This document shows, in pieces, positions 8,719 through 17,220 of a DNA stretch of 64,000 bases (positions within the stretch are counted from its first letter, which is position 1; the number at the start of each line of letters is the position of its first letter). The translations under genes and the position numbers were made by a program. The notes under the pieces are model-generated. The model made no database searches and had not been told where the DNA came from. It saw nothing but the letters and a program-made list of their open reading frames with translations. The DNA lies in contig NZ_JACESV010000001.1 of assembly GCF_013911645.1 (NCBI RefSeq), positions 310,001-374,000 on the forward strand, given 5' to 3'. Origin of the DNA: Allomuricauda sp. (lineage in GTDB: Bacteria > Bacteroidota > Bacteroidia > Flavobacteriales > Flavobacteriaceae).

Positions 8719-8802
8719 ATGACCATTTTTTTCAGTATTCTAATTACATTACTTGCTCTTAATCTTTGTTTGCTTTTATTAAGTGTAAACAGAGCTAAAT
8801 AA
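8719..8802 (+). CDS. 27-residue membrane peptide, copy 2
   Basis: A frame of 27 codons plus TAA: MTIFFSILITLLALNLCLLL then LSVNRAK. It is the sister of the peptide at 8560, with the same FF start, mid-membrane Asn15, LLL run and SVN before a basic end. DNA identity between copies is moderate and the codons differ, as expected for two maintained coding copies rather than a recent duplication. A hairpin terminator begins directly at the stop codon. No -7 element of the usual form was found for either copy, so expression may depend on an unusual promoter. Confidence 0.6.
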   Translation: MTIFFSILITLLALNLCLLLLSVNRAK

Positions 8803-8804
8803 AA

Positions 8805-8830
8805 AACTCCCATTTTTATGGGAGTTTTTT
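8805..8830. terminator. bidirectional terminator
   Basis: Stem AACTCCCAT (8805-8813) / ATGGGAGTT (8818-8826), loop TTTT, with A-run on the left and T-run on the right. It can end both the tiny peptide transcript (+) and the PPIase transcript (-). Confidence 0.85.
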
Positions 8831-8850
8831 ATAAATTCTCGTGAGTCTTG

Positions 8851-9783
8851 TTATTTCATGTTCACCAGTTCCACATCAAAAATAAGTGTTGCGTTCGGGG
8901 GAATAACCCCTCCTGCACCTGTGCTTCCGTAAGCCAAATGAGATGGAATTACAAAACGGGCCTTGTCACCTACCTGCAGTAGGCTAATTCCTTCGTCCCA
9001 TCCCGGTATTACCTGTCCAATCCCCAAAACAAAGTCAATGGGTTGGTTTCTTTTGTAGGAAGAGTCGAAAATTTGTCCGTTGGTCAATGCACCTTCGTAA
9101 TGAACGGAAACGGTTTTACCTTTTTCAGCTTTGGCACCACCTCCCTTTTGAATCATTTTATAGCGCAGCCCACTATCGGTCTTGTCAAACCCAGCGGCCA
9201 ATTTTTCCATTTCTGCCTCTGCGGCAGCCTTTTGTTCGGCAATTCGCTTTTCCCTAGCTCCTTCAAAAACCCTAAAGGCTTCTACGGCATTCCAGTTTTT
9301 GGCTTCATCTCCAACCCTAATAATTTCCAAGGTTTCAATAGTATCGCCTTGTGCAATGGAATCCACAATATTCTGGCCTTCTTCTACACGACCAAATATA
9401 GTATGCTTGTTATCTAACCAAGGAGTAGCTACGTGCGTAATAAAAAACTGGCTTCCATTAGTACCGGGTCCGGCATTGGCCATGGACAACACTCCGGGGC
9501 CATCGTGTACCAAATCAGGGTGGAACTCATCATCAAACTTATAGCCTGGGTCTCCGGTTCCCGTTCCGGCTGGGCATCCGCCTTGGATCATAAAATCGGC
9601 GATTACCCTATGAAATTTTAGGCCGTCATAATATGGTTTGCCCTGTGGTTTTACATTGTTTTCCATATTTCCTTCAGCCAGAGCAACAAAGTTGCCAACA
9701 GTTCCCGGTGTTTTATCGTGGGTAAGTTTTACCAGTATTTCCCCCTTGGTGGTATTGAATTTTGCGTAGATTCCGTTTTGCAT
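8851..9783 (-). CDS. cyclophilin-FKBP fusion peptidyl-prolyl isomerase
   Basis: A 310-residue protein made of two unrelated prolyl isomerases. Residues about 1-165 are a cyclophilin (KFHRVIADFMIQGGCPAGTG, GTNGSQFFITHVATPWLD). After an Ala/Glu-rich helical linker (about 170-200), residues 205-310 are an FKBP domain (GKTVSVHYEGALTNGQIFDS, VIPGWDEGISLLQVGDKARF, HLAYGSTGAGGVIPPNATL). Such fusions are known in Flavobacteria and in some protists. Both domains speed proline isomerisation during folding. No signal peptide is visible, so the cytoplasm is expected. Single gene with its own promoter. Confidence 0.93.
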   Translation of the reverse strand: MQNGIYAKFNTTKGEILVKLTHDKTPGTVGNFVALAEGNMENNVKPQGKPYYDGLKFHRVIADFMIQGGCPAGTGTGDPGYKFDDEFHPDLVHDGPGVLSMANAGPGTNGSQFFITHVATPWLDNKHTIFGRVEEGQNIVDSIAQGDTIETLEIIRVGDEAKNWNAVEAFRVFEGAREKRIAEQKAAAEAEMEKLAAGFDKTDSGLRYKMIQKGGGAKAEKGKTVSVHYEGALTNGQIFDSSYKRNQPIDFVLGIGQVIPGWDEGISLLQVGDKARFVIPSHLAYGSTGAGGVIPPNATLIFDVELVNMK

Positions 9784-9838
9784 TGTATGTTGATTAATAT
9801 GTTATTAAAAACTAAATTCTCGGATTTTTACAAGGATG

Positions 9839-9846
9839 CAAAGGTA
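9839..9846 (-). promoter_or_regulatory. -7 promoter element for PPIase
   Basis: Reverse complement reads TACCTTTG, matching TAnnTTTG, 55 bases upstream of the ATG at 9783. Confidence 0.55.
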
Positions 9847-10148
9847 GGGGTTTATGGTTAAAGGCAAAAGCAAGGACTATGGTGTAAAGGGTTTACTATC
9901 AACTATAAATTCCCACCCATCCAATTACATGGGTAAAACCTGCAATGTTTTATCAATGTTTTTGTAGAATGATTCAAATATGTATCGCCCTTTTAAGTAA
10001 TTGGGCAGGGAACCATGCCTTAAGATGGAAGATTACATTTTTTACACCCGGTTTCTGCTTGTAAACAGCAAAAGATAATTTTATGATAATTTCGACCAAG
10101 GATTATATTAATATTTGCTAGAATTCATTTTCTCAATCAAATATTGTT

Positions 10149-10156
10149 TAACTTTG
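10149..10156 (+). promoter_or_regulatory. -7 promoter element for msrA
   Basis: TAACTTTG matches TAnnTTTG and ends 11 bases before the ATG at 10168. It excludes a TTG start at 10144, which would lie upstream of the box. Confidence 0.5.
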
Positions 10157-10167
10157 AATCAAATTAT

Positions 10168-10728
10168 ATGAACAAAAATAATTTAAAATTGGAAACCGCA
10201 ATATTTGCCGGAGGGTGTTTTTGGTGCACGGAAGCTGTTTTTCAGCGACTTAATGGAGTAGAGGAGGTGGTTTCCGGTTATACGGGTGGCACCATTAAAA
10301 ACCCTGCGTACAGAGAGATTGCTACAGGAAGAACAGGACATGCAGAGGGAGTAAAAATAACATTTGATGCTTCACGAATATCATATAAAGAGTTATTGGA
10401 AATTTTTTTTGCCACTCACGACCCCACAACGTTAAATCGTCAAGGAAATGATGTGGGCACGCAATATCGCAGTGAAATTTTCTATACTACTGCGGAACAA
10501 AAGGAATTGGCAGAGGACTTTATCAAACTTTTGGAAAAAGAAGAAGTGTTCGATTCCCCAATTGTAACAGCAATATCTGCTGAAAAACCCTTTTATTTGG
10601 CAGAAGAAGACCATCATAATTATTACAACCAACATAGGAAACAACCGTATTGTCAAATTATAATTGATCCCAAGATCAAAAAACTGAACAACTATTTTTC
10701 AAAAAAACTTAAGCATGGCACCCTATAG
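10168..10728 (+). CDS. msrA: peptide methionine sulfoxide reductase MsrA
   Basis: A 186-residue MsrA. The active-site motif [11 protein letters not shown] gives the catalytic Cys17. The family blocks [41 protein letters not shown] and YFSKKL are all present. It reduces the S-form of methionine sulfoxide in proteins and free Met, using thioredoxin, in the cytoplasm. The frame is open from a TTG at 10144, but the ATG at 10168 is used because a -7 element overlaps the upstream segment. The last 14 bases overlap folE, so the two are translated from one message. Confidence 0.93.
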   Translation: MNKNNLKLETAIFAGGCFWCTEAVFQRLNGVEEVVSGYTGGTIKNPAYREIATGRTGHAEGVKITFDASRISYKELLEIFFATHDPTTLNRQGNDVGTQYRSEIFYTTAEQKELAEDFIKLLEKEEVFDSPIVTAISAEKPFYLAEEDHHNYYNQHRKQPYCQIIIDPKIKKLNNYFSKKLKHGTL

Positions 10729-11314
10729 AAACCTCGAAGAGTATAATATTGAAATTACCAATGAGGTAAAAGAGCATTTCTCAAAGATAGTGGAGGATAT
10801 CGGAGAGGATGTAACCCGAGAGGGGCTTTTAAAAACCCCTGAACGTGCCGCAAAAGCTATGCTTTTCTTAACGCAAGGTTACAAACAGGACGCCGAAGAA
10901 ATTCTGAAAGGAGCCATGTTTGCAGAGGATTATGACGATATGGTCATAATAAAGGATATTGAGCTTTATTCGCTTTGTGAGCACCACATGCTCCCCTTTT
11001 TTGGGAAGGCTCATGTAGCCTACATTCCCAATGGGCATATTGTAGGTCTGAGCAAAATTCCCCGTGTTGTAGATGTTTTTGCACGTAGGTTGCAGGTGCA
11101 GGAACGTTTGACGCACGATATTCTGGAATGCATCAACAAAACATTAAAACCCAAAGGCGTTGCCGTTGTAATAGAGGCCGCCCATATGTGTATGATGATG
11201 CGTGGTGTGCAAAAACAAAACTCTGTGACGACAACCTCGGGTTTTAGAGGACAATTTGAAAAAATTGAGACCAGAAACGAGTTTTTAAAGCTCATCAGCT
11301 CTGATTTGTCATAA
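10715..11314 (+). CDS. folE: GTP cyclohydrolase I FolE
   Basis: A 199-residue type I GTP cyclohydrolase, the first enzyme of tetrahydrofolate (and pterin) synthesis, converting GTP to dihydroneopterin triphosphate. Zinc ligands are visible as Cys88 and His91 in [20 protein letters not shown], and Cys159 in [16 protein letters not shown]. The fold blocks [14 protein letters not shown] and [20 protein letters not shown] are intact. Length matches the bacterial homodecameric enzyme. It overlaps the end of msrA by 14 bases and is followed 40 bases later by a small membrane protein gene. Confidence 0.95.
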   Translation: MAPYRNLEEYNIEITNEVKEHFSKIVEDIGEDVTREGLLKTPERAAKAMLFLTQGYKQDAEEILKGAMFAEDYDDMVIIKDIELYSLCEHHMLPFFGKAHVAYIPNGHIVGLSKIPRVVDVFARRLQVQERLTHDILECINKTLKPKGVAVVIEAAHMCMMMRGVQKQNSVTTTSGFRGQFEKIETRNEFLKLISSDLS

Positions 11315-11354
11315 ACTGCTTTTTCAATTAAGCGGGAATTGCTATTTTTCCTTT

Positions 11355-11651
11355 ATGGTAGAAGAAAAAGATAACAAGTATCGTAATCTACTACTGGGAT
11401 TATTGTTCGATGGCATTGGTATGCTATCCTTTATGATTCCAGGAATTGGAGAGTTTTCCGATGTAATCTGGGCACCCGTTGCGGGATGGCTCATGACCAG
11501 ACTTTACAAGGGCAGGGTAGGACAGGCAGCAGGTTTGGTGACTTTTGCCGAGGAGCTGGTGCCTGGTATGGACGTAATCCCTACTTTTACCTTGACCTGG
11601 ATTTATACTTATCTTTTGAGCAAGAAAAAAGGTCAACCTAAAAAAGATTGA
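11355..11651 (+). CDS. small conserved membrane protein
   Basis: A 98-residue protein with two hydrophobic stretches, about residues 12-48 (LLLGLLFDGIGMLSFMIPGI then SDVIWAPVAGWLMTRLY) and 60-90 (ending TFTLTWIYTYLL), followed by a Lys-rich tail KKKGQPKKD. The pattern is that of a short flavobacterial inner membrane protein without an assigned family name that I can give with certainty. It follows folE in the same direction with a 40-base gap and may be cotranscribed. Function unknown. Confidence 0.7.
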   Translation: MVEEKDNKYRNLLLGLLFDGIGMLSFMIPGIGEFSDVIWAPVAGWLMTRLYKGRVGQAAGLVTFAEELVPGMDVIPTFTLTWIYTYLLSKKKGQPKKD

Positions 11652-11660
11652 CCTTGATTT
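11629..11660 (+). terminator. possible hairpin at the end of the small membrane gene
   Basis: Arms AAGGTCAA (11629-11636) and TTGACCTT (11648-11655), loop of 11, overlapping the stop codon. The following T-run is poor, so this is only a possible terminator. Confidence 0.4.
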
Positions 11661-11682
11661 ATTCTGATTTGATTTAGAAAGA

Positions 11683-11736
11683 ACTTGTTCTCGATACAAT
11701 TTTCTTCGCTATACTCGAAAATGACTCGAACTGACG
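11683..11736. repeat. half copy of the GTCA/TTCGA palindromic repeat
   Basis: This stretch carries TTCTCGATACAA followed about 20 bases later by ACTCGAACTGACG, the same order as the right half of the 136-bp element at 47819-47954. The end 13-mer differs from that copy by one base and matches the complement of its left end. It lies between two convergent genes (small membrane protein and TonB receptor). Confidence 0.7.
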
Positions 11737-11769
11737 ATTTTCAATTTATAATTTACTGCCAATTTATTA

Positions 11770-14031
11770 TCACAACGGAACATTCAAATTGAAAGAAATG
11801 TTTCTTCCGATATTGGCAATACCATCTGCTTTTAATCTGGACAAATGTGAGATATAGTTCTTATCAAAAAGGTTGTTTCCTGTAATGGAATATCCCACTT
11901 TTTGGTTGAAGATTCGTAAATCGCCGCCCACACCAACATTAAATAGATTGTATCTGGAAGTAGGAGTTTCAAAATCTGCTACTTTATTTTGGTCAAAAAA
12001 GGTTTGAAGCGTTACAAACGCATAGCATTTATAATCTTGTTTACTTTTGTTCCATTCCACTCTAAAAGTGTTTGTCCAACGGTTGGCTGGAATCAAGGGG
12101 AGGTCGGATTTATCTTCCAATTCACCAAAAACAATATCGTAGCTACTTTCCAAATGGAGCCAATCAATAGGGTGGGGGTGCAGGTGGAATCCGAACTCAC
12201 CACCATACAAAATGGCGTTTTGCTGTTGAAAATCATAAATTGGATCTAATTCTCGGAATTCTCCGGTTGGCTCCAAATAAATATAGTCATTTACAATATT
12301 ATAAAATGAATTAATGTAGGCTTCAAGGTGTTTGTTACCGTACTCCAAGGCCAAATCAATCTGAAAATTTTGCTCACTATCCAAATCTGGGTTACCAATT
12401 TCCACTCGGTTCGCTCCGCTGTGCAAACCATTCGAGGTCAATTCCGATAGGTTAGGGGCCCTAAAGCCAGTTGCCAAGTTTAATCGACCCATTACGTTTT
12501 GAGTCAAGTCCATTCGGTAACCTACAGCAGCGTTGAAACTGTTGAAATCCTTGTTCAAAGCAGGAATGTATTCTTCATCCCCTTCGATACCACTTTCTTC
12601 ACCATTGATAGATCTAAGGTCGTAACGCAATCCAATTTGTAAATCACTTTTGTTGAAATGAATGTGAGAAGTGGCCAAAACACCAAAATCGTTTGTTGTA
12701 GCATTGGGCACCAACACTTCTTCCCCGAAGTTTTCATTGGTTTGATGCATTCCCTGAACCCCGAAAATGGTTGTCATTTTTCCCCATTGCGGATTAAATT
12801 GGATGTTGTAGTTGAAGGTACTCAAACGCATGTCCAAAGCAGCTCCTTCTCCTTCTTCATGCTCTTCGCCTTCATGTTCCTCACCTTCATGCTCATCGTG
12901 ATGGTGCTCCTCGAACTCTTTTCTGTCGTTTACAGTATACCCAAAAGTGGCCTCTAAACTCGATTTTTTAAAGAAAAGGTTGTTTTTAGAACTTATAATA
13001 TGTGTGGAAAGCTCTTGATAAGGCTCCAACGGATCACGATCGTTGTTCTGAACCCCAATTTCTTCGGGAATACCAAGCTCCGAAGCATTGTAATTGTATC
13101 GGAGTTCCGTCTTAAATTTAGATACTTGGTAGGCAAGACCGGTTTTTAAATCCGCTTCGTTAAACCTAGAATTTGTAACGCTTGTTCCGTCGCCAGTTTC
13201 ATAATCGGCGTTGGTAGCGTAAGCACCACGTACCAAAAACTTTAATTTTTCCCCAGATGTTTTAAAACCTGCATTGGCATTGTACCCCAAGGTATTGGTA
13301 AAATATCTCATGTTTACATCTCCTGAAGTTTGGCCAGAGGCTTCAAACTTTTCCGGATTTAAATAGAGTACACCGCCCAAGGCATCGGAACCATAAAGCA
13401 AGGATGCAGGTCCTTTGATTACTTCCACACTGGAAATCCCGGCATCGTTGATACCCAAACCGTGCTCACCACCATATTGCTGGTTTTCCAAACGAACCCC
13501 TTGAGTGTAAACTAGGACACGGTTAAAACTCAATCCCCGGATGACGGGTTTTCCAATTCCCACACCTGTAGAGACAGAGGAAACCCCTGGGATATTCGTA
13601 ATTCCTTCAGACAGTGTTATGCCACCTTGTTGTTTCAGCTCTTCCATGGATTTTTGTTCCACCTTCATCACGTTTTCGCGCTGTAATTTATGGAAGGGAG
13701 TAGACAGTACCACTTCATCCATTTCTATGGCAGATGGTACCATTTGATAATCAAATTGGTTGTTTCCAGAGTTGATTTCCACTGAAGTTGAATAGGTTTC
13801 AAATCCTATGTAAGAGATAACGAGCTTATAGTTTCCTTCTGGAAGATTTTTGAGGGAATAGTTCCCATTTTGGTCAGTAACCGTTCCGTTTTCCAATTGG
13901 GGTATATAAACGGAAACCTGCTCCAAGGGTTCGTCAGTTTCAGCTTCCGAAACGTTTCCCGAAAGTGTATTTTGGGAATAGGCATAAATGGATGTCAATG
14001 CCAAAAGCATTGAAATATAAAATTGTTTCAT
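11770..14031 (-). CDS. TonB-dependent receptor, probable metal uptake
   Basis: A 753-residue outer membrane receptor. It has a signal peptide (1-19, ending AYSQ), a carboxypeptidase-regulatory-like domain (about 22-110, LSGNVSEAETDEPLEQVSVY), a plug domain (about 115-230, with VLVYTQGVRLENQQYGGEHG and SSVEVIKGPASLLYGSDALG) and a beta-barrel ending in SFNLNVPL. An extracellular-type loop at about residues 370-395 is extremely rich in His and Glu (EEHHHDEHEGEEHEGEEHEE), a feature of zinc or other divalent-metal receptors such as ZnuD. It is preceded by a small His/Cys-containing membrane-anchored protein. Metal uptake is an inference; the TonB receptor assignment is firm. Confidence 0.92.
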   Translation of the reverse strand: MKQFYISMLLALTSIYAYSQNTLSGNVSEAETDEPLEQVSVYIPQLENGTVTDQNGNYSLKNLPEGNYKLVISYIGFETYSTSVEINSGNNQFDYQMVPSAIEMDEVVLSTPFHKLQRENVMKVEQKSMEELKQQGGITLSEGITNIPGVSSVSTGVGIGKPVIRGLSFNRVLVYTQGVRLENQQYGGEHGLGINDAGISSVEVIKGPASLLYGSDALGGVLYLNPEKFEASGQTSGDVNMRYFTNTLGYNANAGFKTSGEKLKFLVRGAYATNADYETGDGTSVTNSRFNEADLKTGLAYQVSKFKTELRYNYNASELGIPEEIGVQNNDRDPLEPYQELSTHIISSKNNLFFKKSSLEATFGYTVNDRKEFEEHHHDEHEGEEHEGEEHEEGEGAALDMRLSTFNYNIQFNPQWGKMTTIFGVQGMHQTNENFGEEVLVPNATTNDFGVLATSHIHFNKSDLQIGLRYDLRSINGEESGIEGDEEYIPALNKDFNSFNAAVGYRMDLTQNVMGRLNLATGFRAPNLSELTSNGLHSGANRVEIGNPDLDSEQNFQIDLALEYGNKHLEAYINSFYNIVNDYIYLEPTGEFRELDPIYDFQQQNAILYGGEFGFHLHPHPIDWLHLESSYDIVFGELEDKSDLPLIPANRWTNTFRVEWNKSKQDYKCYAFVTLQTFFDQNKVADFETPTSRYNLFNVGVGGDLRIFNQKVGYSITGNNLFDKNYISHLSRLKADGIANIGRNISFNLNVPL

Positions 14032-14076
14032 TGTAAAAAGTAAATGGTTTAAAAAACTTAAATCAATCGGTACTTA

Positions 14077-14415
14077 CTATGAAACTGTTGGGGGAGCACG
14101 TAAAGCTCGAAAAGAAACTTTTTTGGGCTTGTAAATAAAGTTGTAAATGGAAGTCGTGTACCTTATTTCAGGTATGTTGACCGGAATGTAGGTAAAAGAA
14201 AAATTGAATAGTACTTTATTGACTAGGGTAAAGTCATGAAAATCACAATCCAGATTGGCATCATGAATATGATTGGTGCCATACGCAATACATTGCTCTT
14301 CTTGGTTGTGCTCATATAAAGCGTGTCCCAATTTAATAAAGGAGGGGGCTATAATTGCCGCCACCATTACAATGGAAACAAAGATGAGTATACGTTTATG
14401 GAGGTTGGTAAACAT
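14077..14415 (-). CDS. small His/Cys-containing anchored protein paired with the TonB receptor
   Basis: A 112-residue protein with an N-terminal membrane segment (about residues 9-30, ILIFVSIVMVAAIIAPSFIK). A short extracytoplasmic part holds HALYEHNQEEQCIAYGTNHI, then HDANLDCDFHDF, so several His and Cys lie close together. It ends in the RALRAPPTVS tail, a pattern I associate with small flavobacterial proteins encoded just upstream of TonB receptors. Separated from the receptor by 45 bases on the same strand, so likely cotranscribed. A periplasmic metal-binding or metal-transfer role is plausible but unproven. Confidence 0.7.
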   Translation of the reverse strand: MFTNLHKRILIFVSIVMVAAIIAPSFIKLGHALYEHNQEEQCIAYGTNHIHDANLDCDFHDFTLVNKVLFNFSFTYIPVNIPEIRYTTSIYNFIYKPKKVSFRALRAPPTVS

Positions 14416-14469
14416 ACTTCACAAAAGTAACTAAGGCACTTACTCTTTTTATGTTAAAAAAGTTATAAA

Positions 14470-14985
14470 CTATGAAAAGAAAGCACCTAACCCCATGCGT
14501 TTAAGCATCTTTTTTTCAAAATCCCAAAAAAATTGATACTGACCGAACAACCAGCCAATAAAAACAAGGAGAATTTGGTAGATGGGAAAAATCAATAGGA
14601 TCCGGAGTGCCCAATACACTGCAGAATGTACATTTTCACTATCCAATCCGATCCAATGGACCAAGGGACCGGCCAATTTACCGGAAAGACTACCGGTAAT
14701 CGCAAAAACAATAAAAATGGCTATCATTTCCCATTTATAGTCCACTTTCCATTTGTTTTCCACTTTTTTAAAGCACCAAATAAAGAATTTTACCAAAAAG
14801 TAATACAATATTGGTGTAGCAACAAATAGAACGGGCCACTCGTAGGTATGCCCCTCCAAACCGAATGCATTTACGAATCCCTGAACAATAGCATAGGCGG
14901 TAAATAGTGTCAACATTGCACCCAAAATCGGAAATAAAAGTTGCCAATTTCTTTGGATTTCCCAGCGTTGTTTTAGTTTCTGCAT
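14470..14985 (-). CDS. membrane protein, possibly DUF6787
   Basis: A 171-residue integral membrane protein with four probable membrane segments: about residues 15-38, 48-72, 86-106 and 125-150. It opens MQKLKQRWEIQRNWQLLFPI, and the last segment is followed by GQYQFFWDFEKKMLKRMG. The opening and ending resemble the flavobacterial family DUF6787, quoted from memory. No enzymatic motif is visible. It lies in a run of minus-strand envelope genes; the 31-base gap to the upstream lipoprotein gene suggests cotranscription. Function unknown. Confidence 0.72.
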   Translation of the reverse strand: MQKLKQRWEIQRNWQLLFPILGAMLTLFTAYAIVQGFVNAFGLEGHTYEWPVLFVATPILYYFLVKFFIWCFKKVENKWKVDYKWEMIAIFIVFAITGSLSGKLAGPLVHWIGLDSENVHSAVYWALRILLIFPIYQILLVFIGWLFGQYQFFWDFEKKMLKRMGLGAFFS

Positions 14986-15016
14986 CGCAAAAATTTAGAA
15001 CTGCAAAAATAACACA

Positions 15017-15478
15017 TTAAATTCTTGGGAGAAAAGGCCCTAGTCGCTGATTGTATTTTCTTTGAAAATAAATGAAGTAGTTATAGAGTTTATAGTTGAC
15101 TTCGTAACCATAATCGATACTTGGGTCGTAGTTAATTTGCATTTCGTATAGGTTGGGGTTCCATCTTTGAGGTTGTAGCACTCTTTGGTTCCAAGTAATA
15201 ACCATGATTGCATTTCTATTCTCCAAAAATGATTGGGAATAGTAGCCCTCAGGCCGAGCAATAGAATTTAACCAAGTGTAAAAACCCGGTTCTATTATGA
15301 TGATTTCGTACTCGGTTTCATCATCGGCAATCTCTACGGGTTCTTCATCCCCCGAATCAAATAGTGCCTTTTCTTCACTCGAAACATCCAAGGTTGATTT
15401 TTGCGAGGTGCAAGAAACCAGACCAAAACAAAACACTAAACAAAATAATAATAATGTATGTATTAGTTTCCTTTCCAT
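15017..15478 (-). CDS. lipoprotein, possibly DUF6146
   Basis: A lipoprotein of 153 residues. The signal peptide MERKLIHTLLLFCLVFCFGL is followed by VSC with the lipobox Cys. The mature part has an acidic linker and then a conserved-looking block (EIIIIEPGFYTWLNSIARPE, NAIMVITWNQRVLQPQRW, YDPSIDYGYEVNYKLYNYFI) that I recall as DUF6146 of Flavobacteria. The frame is open to 15493, but the ATG at 15478 places the signal peptide at the start. It probably sits in the outer or inner membrane facing the periplasm. Function unknown. Confidence 0.75.
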   Translation of the reverse strand: MERKLIHTLLLFCLVFCFGLVSCTSQKSTLDVSSEEKALFDSGDEEPVEIADDETEYEIIIIEPGFYTWLNSIARPEGYYSQSFLENRNAIMVITWNQRVLQPQRWNPNLYEMQINYDPSIDYGYEVNYKLYNYFIYFQRKYNQRLGPFLPRI

Positions 15479-15546
15479 CTTATTAAGATACAAAAAAAGC
15501 CACTTGAAAATTCAAATGGCTTTGTTAAATACCGTTGGCTGAATTT

Positions 15547-16185
15547 TTATTTTCCGAAAAGCCCGCCCAGCATTCCACCAAGACCGCCTTTCTTTTGACC
15601 TCCTCCAAGGGCCAATCCAGCTAAGTCATCTATAACACTGCCGTCTCCATCACTATCCAAAAATGTTTCCACAAGGGATTGTTGTTTGGCCGCTGTTTTT
15701 CCACCACCCATTAGTCCACCCAAAAGGCCATTTAATCCTTCGGGACTGCTTACATTTTGTTGTCTGGTCTGTTTTCCCAAATAGCCCAAAATAATAGGGG
15801 CAGCAATTTTTAATATTTGTGAGACTGTACCAGCATCGATACCTGACTTGCTGCTCAAGGCATTTTCTACTTGGGGTTGTTTGGAACCAAGGATATGGCC
15901 CAAGATTCCTGCGCCATCATCCATTACATTTTGGTCCACACCACCTCCGAAAAGGCCTCCCAAATCGTCCAAAATGCCACCATCGTGTTTGGAAGAGAGC
16001 GCATCCATAAGTCCTTGTGCCCCTCCCGGGGTCGATGCGTTTTTCTTCATGGCACCCATTAAAAGGGGCATTGCCATGCTCAAAACATCTGCTGTTTTGC
16101 TTTCCGATTGCCCTGTTTGACCAGCGACACCGCTGACCAATTGTTTGCCCATTGGGCTATTTATCAAATCTAGTAGTCCTGACAT
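15547..16185 (-). CDS. DUF937 domain protein
   Basis: A 212-residue DUF937 (YidB-like) protein. It starts MSGLLDLINSPMGKQLVSGV and has Gly/Leu/Asp-rich repeats such as GGILDDLGGLFGGGV and DGSVIDDLAGLALGGG, plus a central APIILGYLGKQ segment. It ends in GGLGGMLGGLFGK. The family has no known activity. The ATG at 16185 is preferred over an upstream in-frame ATG at 16221. It lies 76 bases after serA on the same strand. Confidence 0.85.
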   Translation of the reverse strand: MSGLLDLINSPMGKQLVSGVAGQTGQSESKTADVLSMAMPLLMGAMKKNASTPGGAQGLMDALSSKHDGGILDDLGGLFGGGVDQNVMDDGAGILGHILGSKQPQVENALSSKSGIDAGTVSQILKIAAPIILGYLGKQTRQQNVSSPEGLNGLLGGLMGGGKTAAKQQSLVETFLDSDGDGSVIDDLAGLALGGGQKKGGLGGMLGGLFGK

Positions 16186-16261
16186 TGTGTTAGTGTTAAA
16201 GTTAAAAAAGACAATGTACAAAAAAATGGGGTTAGAAAAGATGTTTACAAACAGAACCCCA

Positions 16262-17215
16262 TCACTTTAGCAATTTGATAACCTTTTGGGCCAATTCAAT
16301 CCCGATACGTTGCTGCGCTTCGATTGTGGAACCACCAACATGGGGACTGAGAGAAATTTTGGGATTCATCAATATTTTGATTTCTGGATTGGGTTCTGAC
16401 TCAAACACATCGAGTCCTGCAAAAGCCAGATGGTCGGAATCCAAAGCCTCAACCAAGGCAACTTCATCCAAAACACCACCGCGTGAGGTGTTTACAATTC
16501 CAGAGCCTGGTTTCATGAGTGCCAATTCTTTTTTTCCAATCAGGTATTTTTCTTGTGATGGTACATGCAGGCTCACAAAATCAGAATTTGCGAGCACTTT
16601 TTTTAAATCGTTGTTTTTCAAATTGAAACTAACGGATTGTCCATCAAAAAAAGGAACCGAAATGGTAACCTCCTTGGTATTATGGTCTGTAAATAGCACC
16701 TCCAAACCCAAAGCAAGTGCCATTTTAGCGGTAGCTTGACCAATTCTGCCAAAACCTACTATTCCCAAGGTTTTTCCGCGAAGTTCAATACCAGTTGCGT
16801 AACTCTTTTTGAGTTGCTTAAATTGACTATCACCTTCCAAAGGCATATTTCTGTTGGAATCGTGCAAAAAGCGTACCCCATTGAGCAAATGCGCAAAAAC
16901 CAGTTCAGCTACCGATTCTGAAGATGCCTCTGGCGTGTTGAACACATGTATGCCTTTGGATTTTGCATATTTTACATCAATATTGTCCAAACCAACACCA
17001 CCGCGACCGATCAACTTTAAGCTTTGGCAGTCGTCAATCAACTTTTTGTCGACCTTTGTAGCGCTACGCACCAAAAGTGCTTCAATGTTGTTTTTGTTGA
17101 TATAATTTGCCAATTGCTCTTCGGCGACCCTTGTATTTTTTACTTCGAAACCTTCTTTTTCAAGCAAGTCGATTCCTGATTGGGCCAAGCCATCATTCGC
17201 TAAAATATTCGCCAT
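16262..17215 (-). CDS. serA: D-3-phosphoglycerate dehydrogenase SerA, short form
   Basis: A 317-residue D-isomer-specific 2-hydroxyacid dehydrogenase. The NAD motif is GIVGFGRIGQ (151-160). The SRGGVLDEVALVEAL block carries the catalytic region, and the general acid His is in SLSPHVGGST. The C-terminal ACT regulatory domain of long SerA is absent, so serine feedback through ACT is not expected. Its place five bases after serC makes 3-phosphoglycerate oxidation, the first step of serine synthesis, the best assignment. Cytoplasmic. Confidence 0.9.
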   Translation of the reverse strand: MANILANDGLAQSGIDLLEKEGFEVKNTRVAEEQLANYINKNNIEALLVRSATKVDKKLIDDCQSLKLIGRGGVGLDNIDVKYAKSKGIHVFNTPEASSESVAELVFAHLLNGVRFLHDSNRNMPLEGDSQFKQLKKSYATGIELRGKTLGIVGFGRIGQATAKMALALGLEVLFTDHNTKEVTISVPFFDGQSVSFNLKNNDLKKVLANSDFVSLHVPSQEKYLIGKKELALMKPGSGIVNTSRGGVLDEVALVEALDSDHLAFAGLDVFESEPNPEIKILMNPKISLSPHVGGSTIEAQQRIGIELAQKVIKLLK

Positions 17216-17220
17216 TAAAT

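Larger units (their letters stand above)
9784..10167. other. 384-bp intergenic region between divergent PPIase and msrA
   Basis: Non-coding. It holds the PPIase -7 box (9839-9846, minus strand), the msrA -7 box (10149-10156), and a weak hairpin ACCCAT/ATGGGT (9915-9934) without a T-run. Nothing else is recognised. Confidence 0.6.

Noticed and set aside
8556-8813. 85-codon frame on the minus strand through the twin micro-peptides
   Set aside because: The two plus-strand peptides resemble each other, whereas the minus frame shows no internal repeat and runs into the bidirectional terminator.
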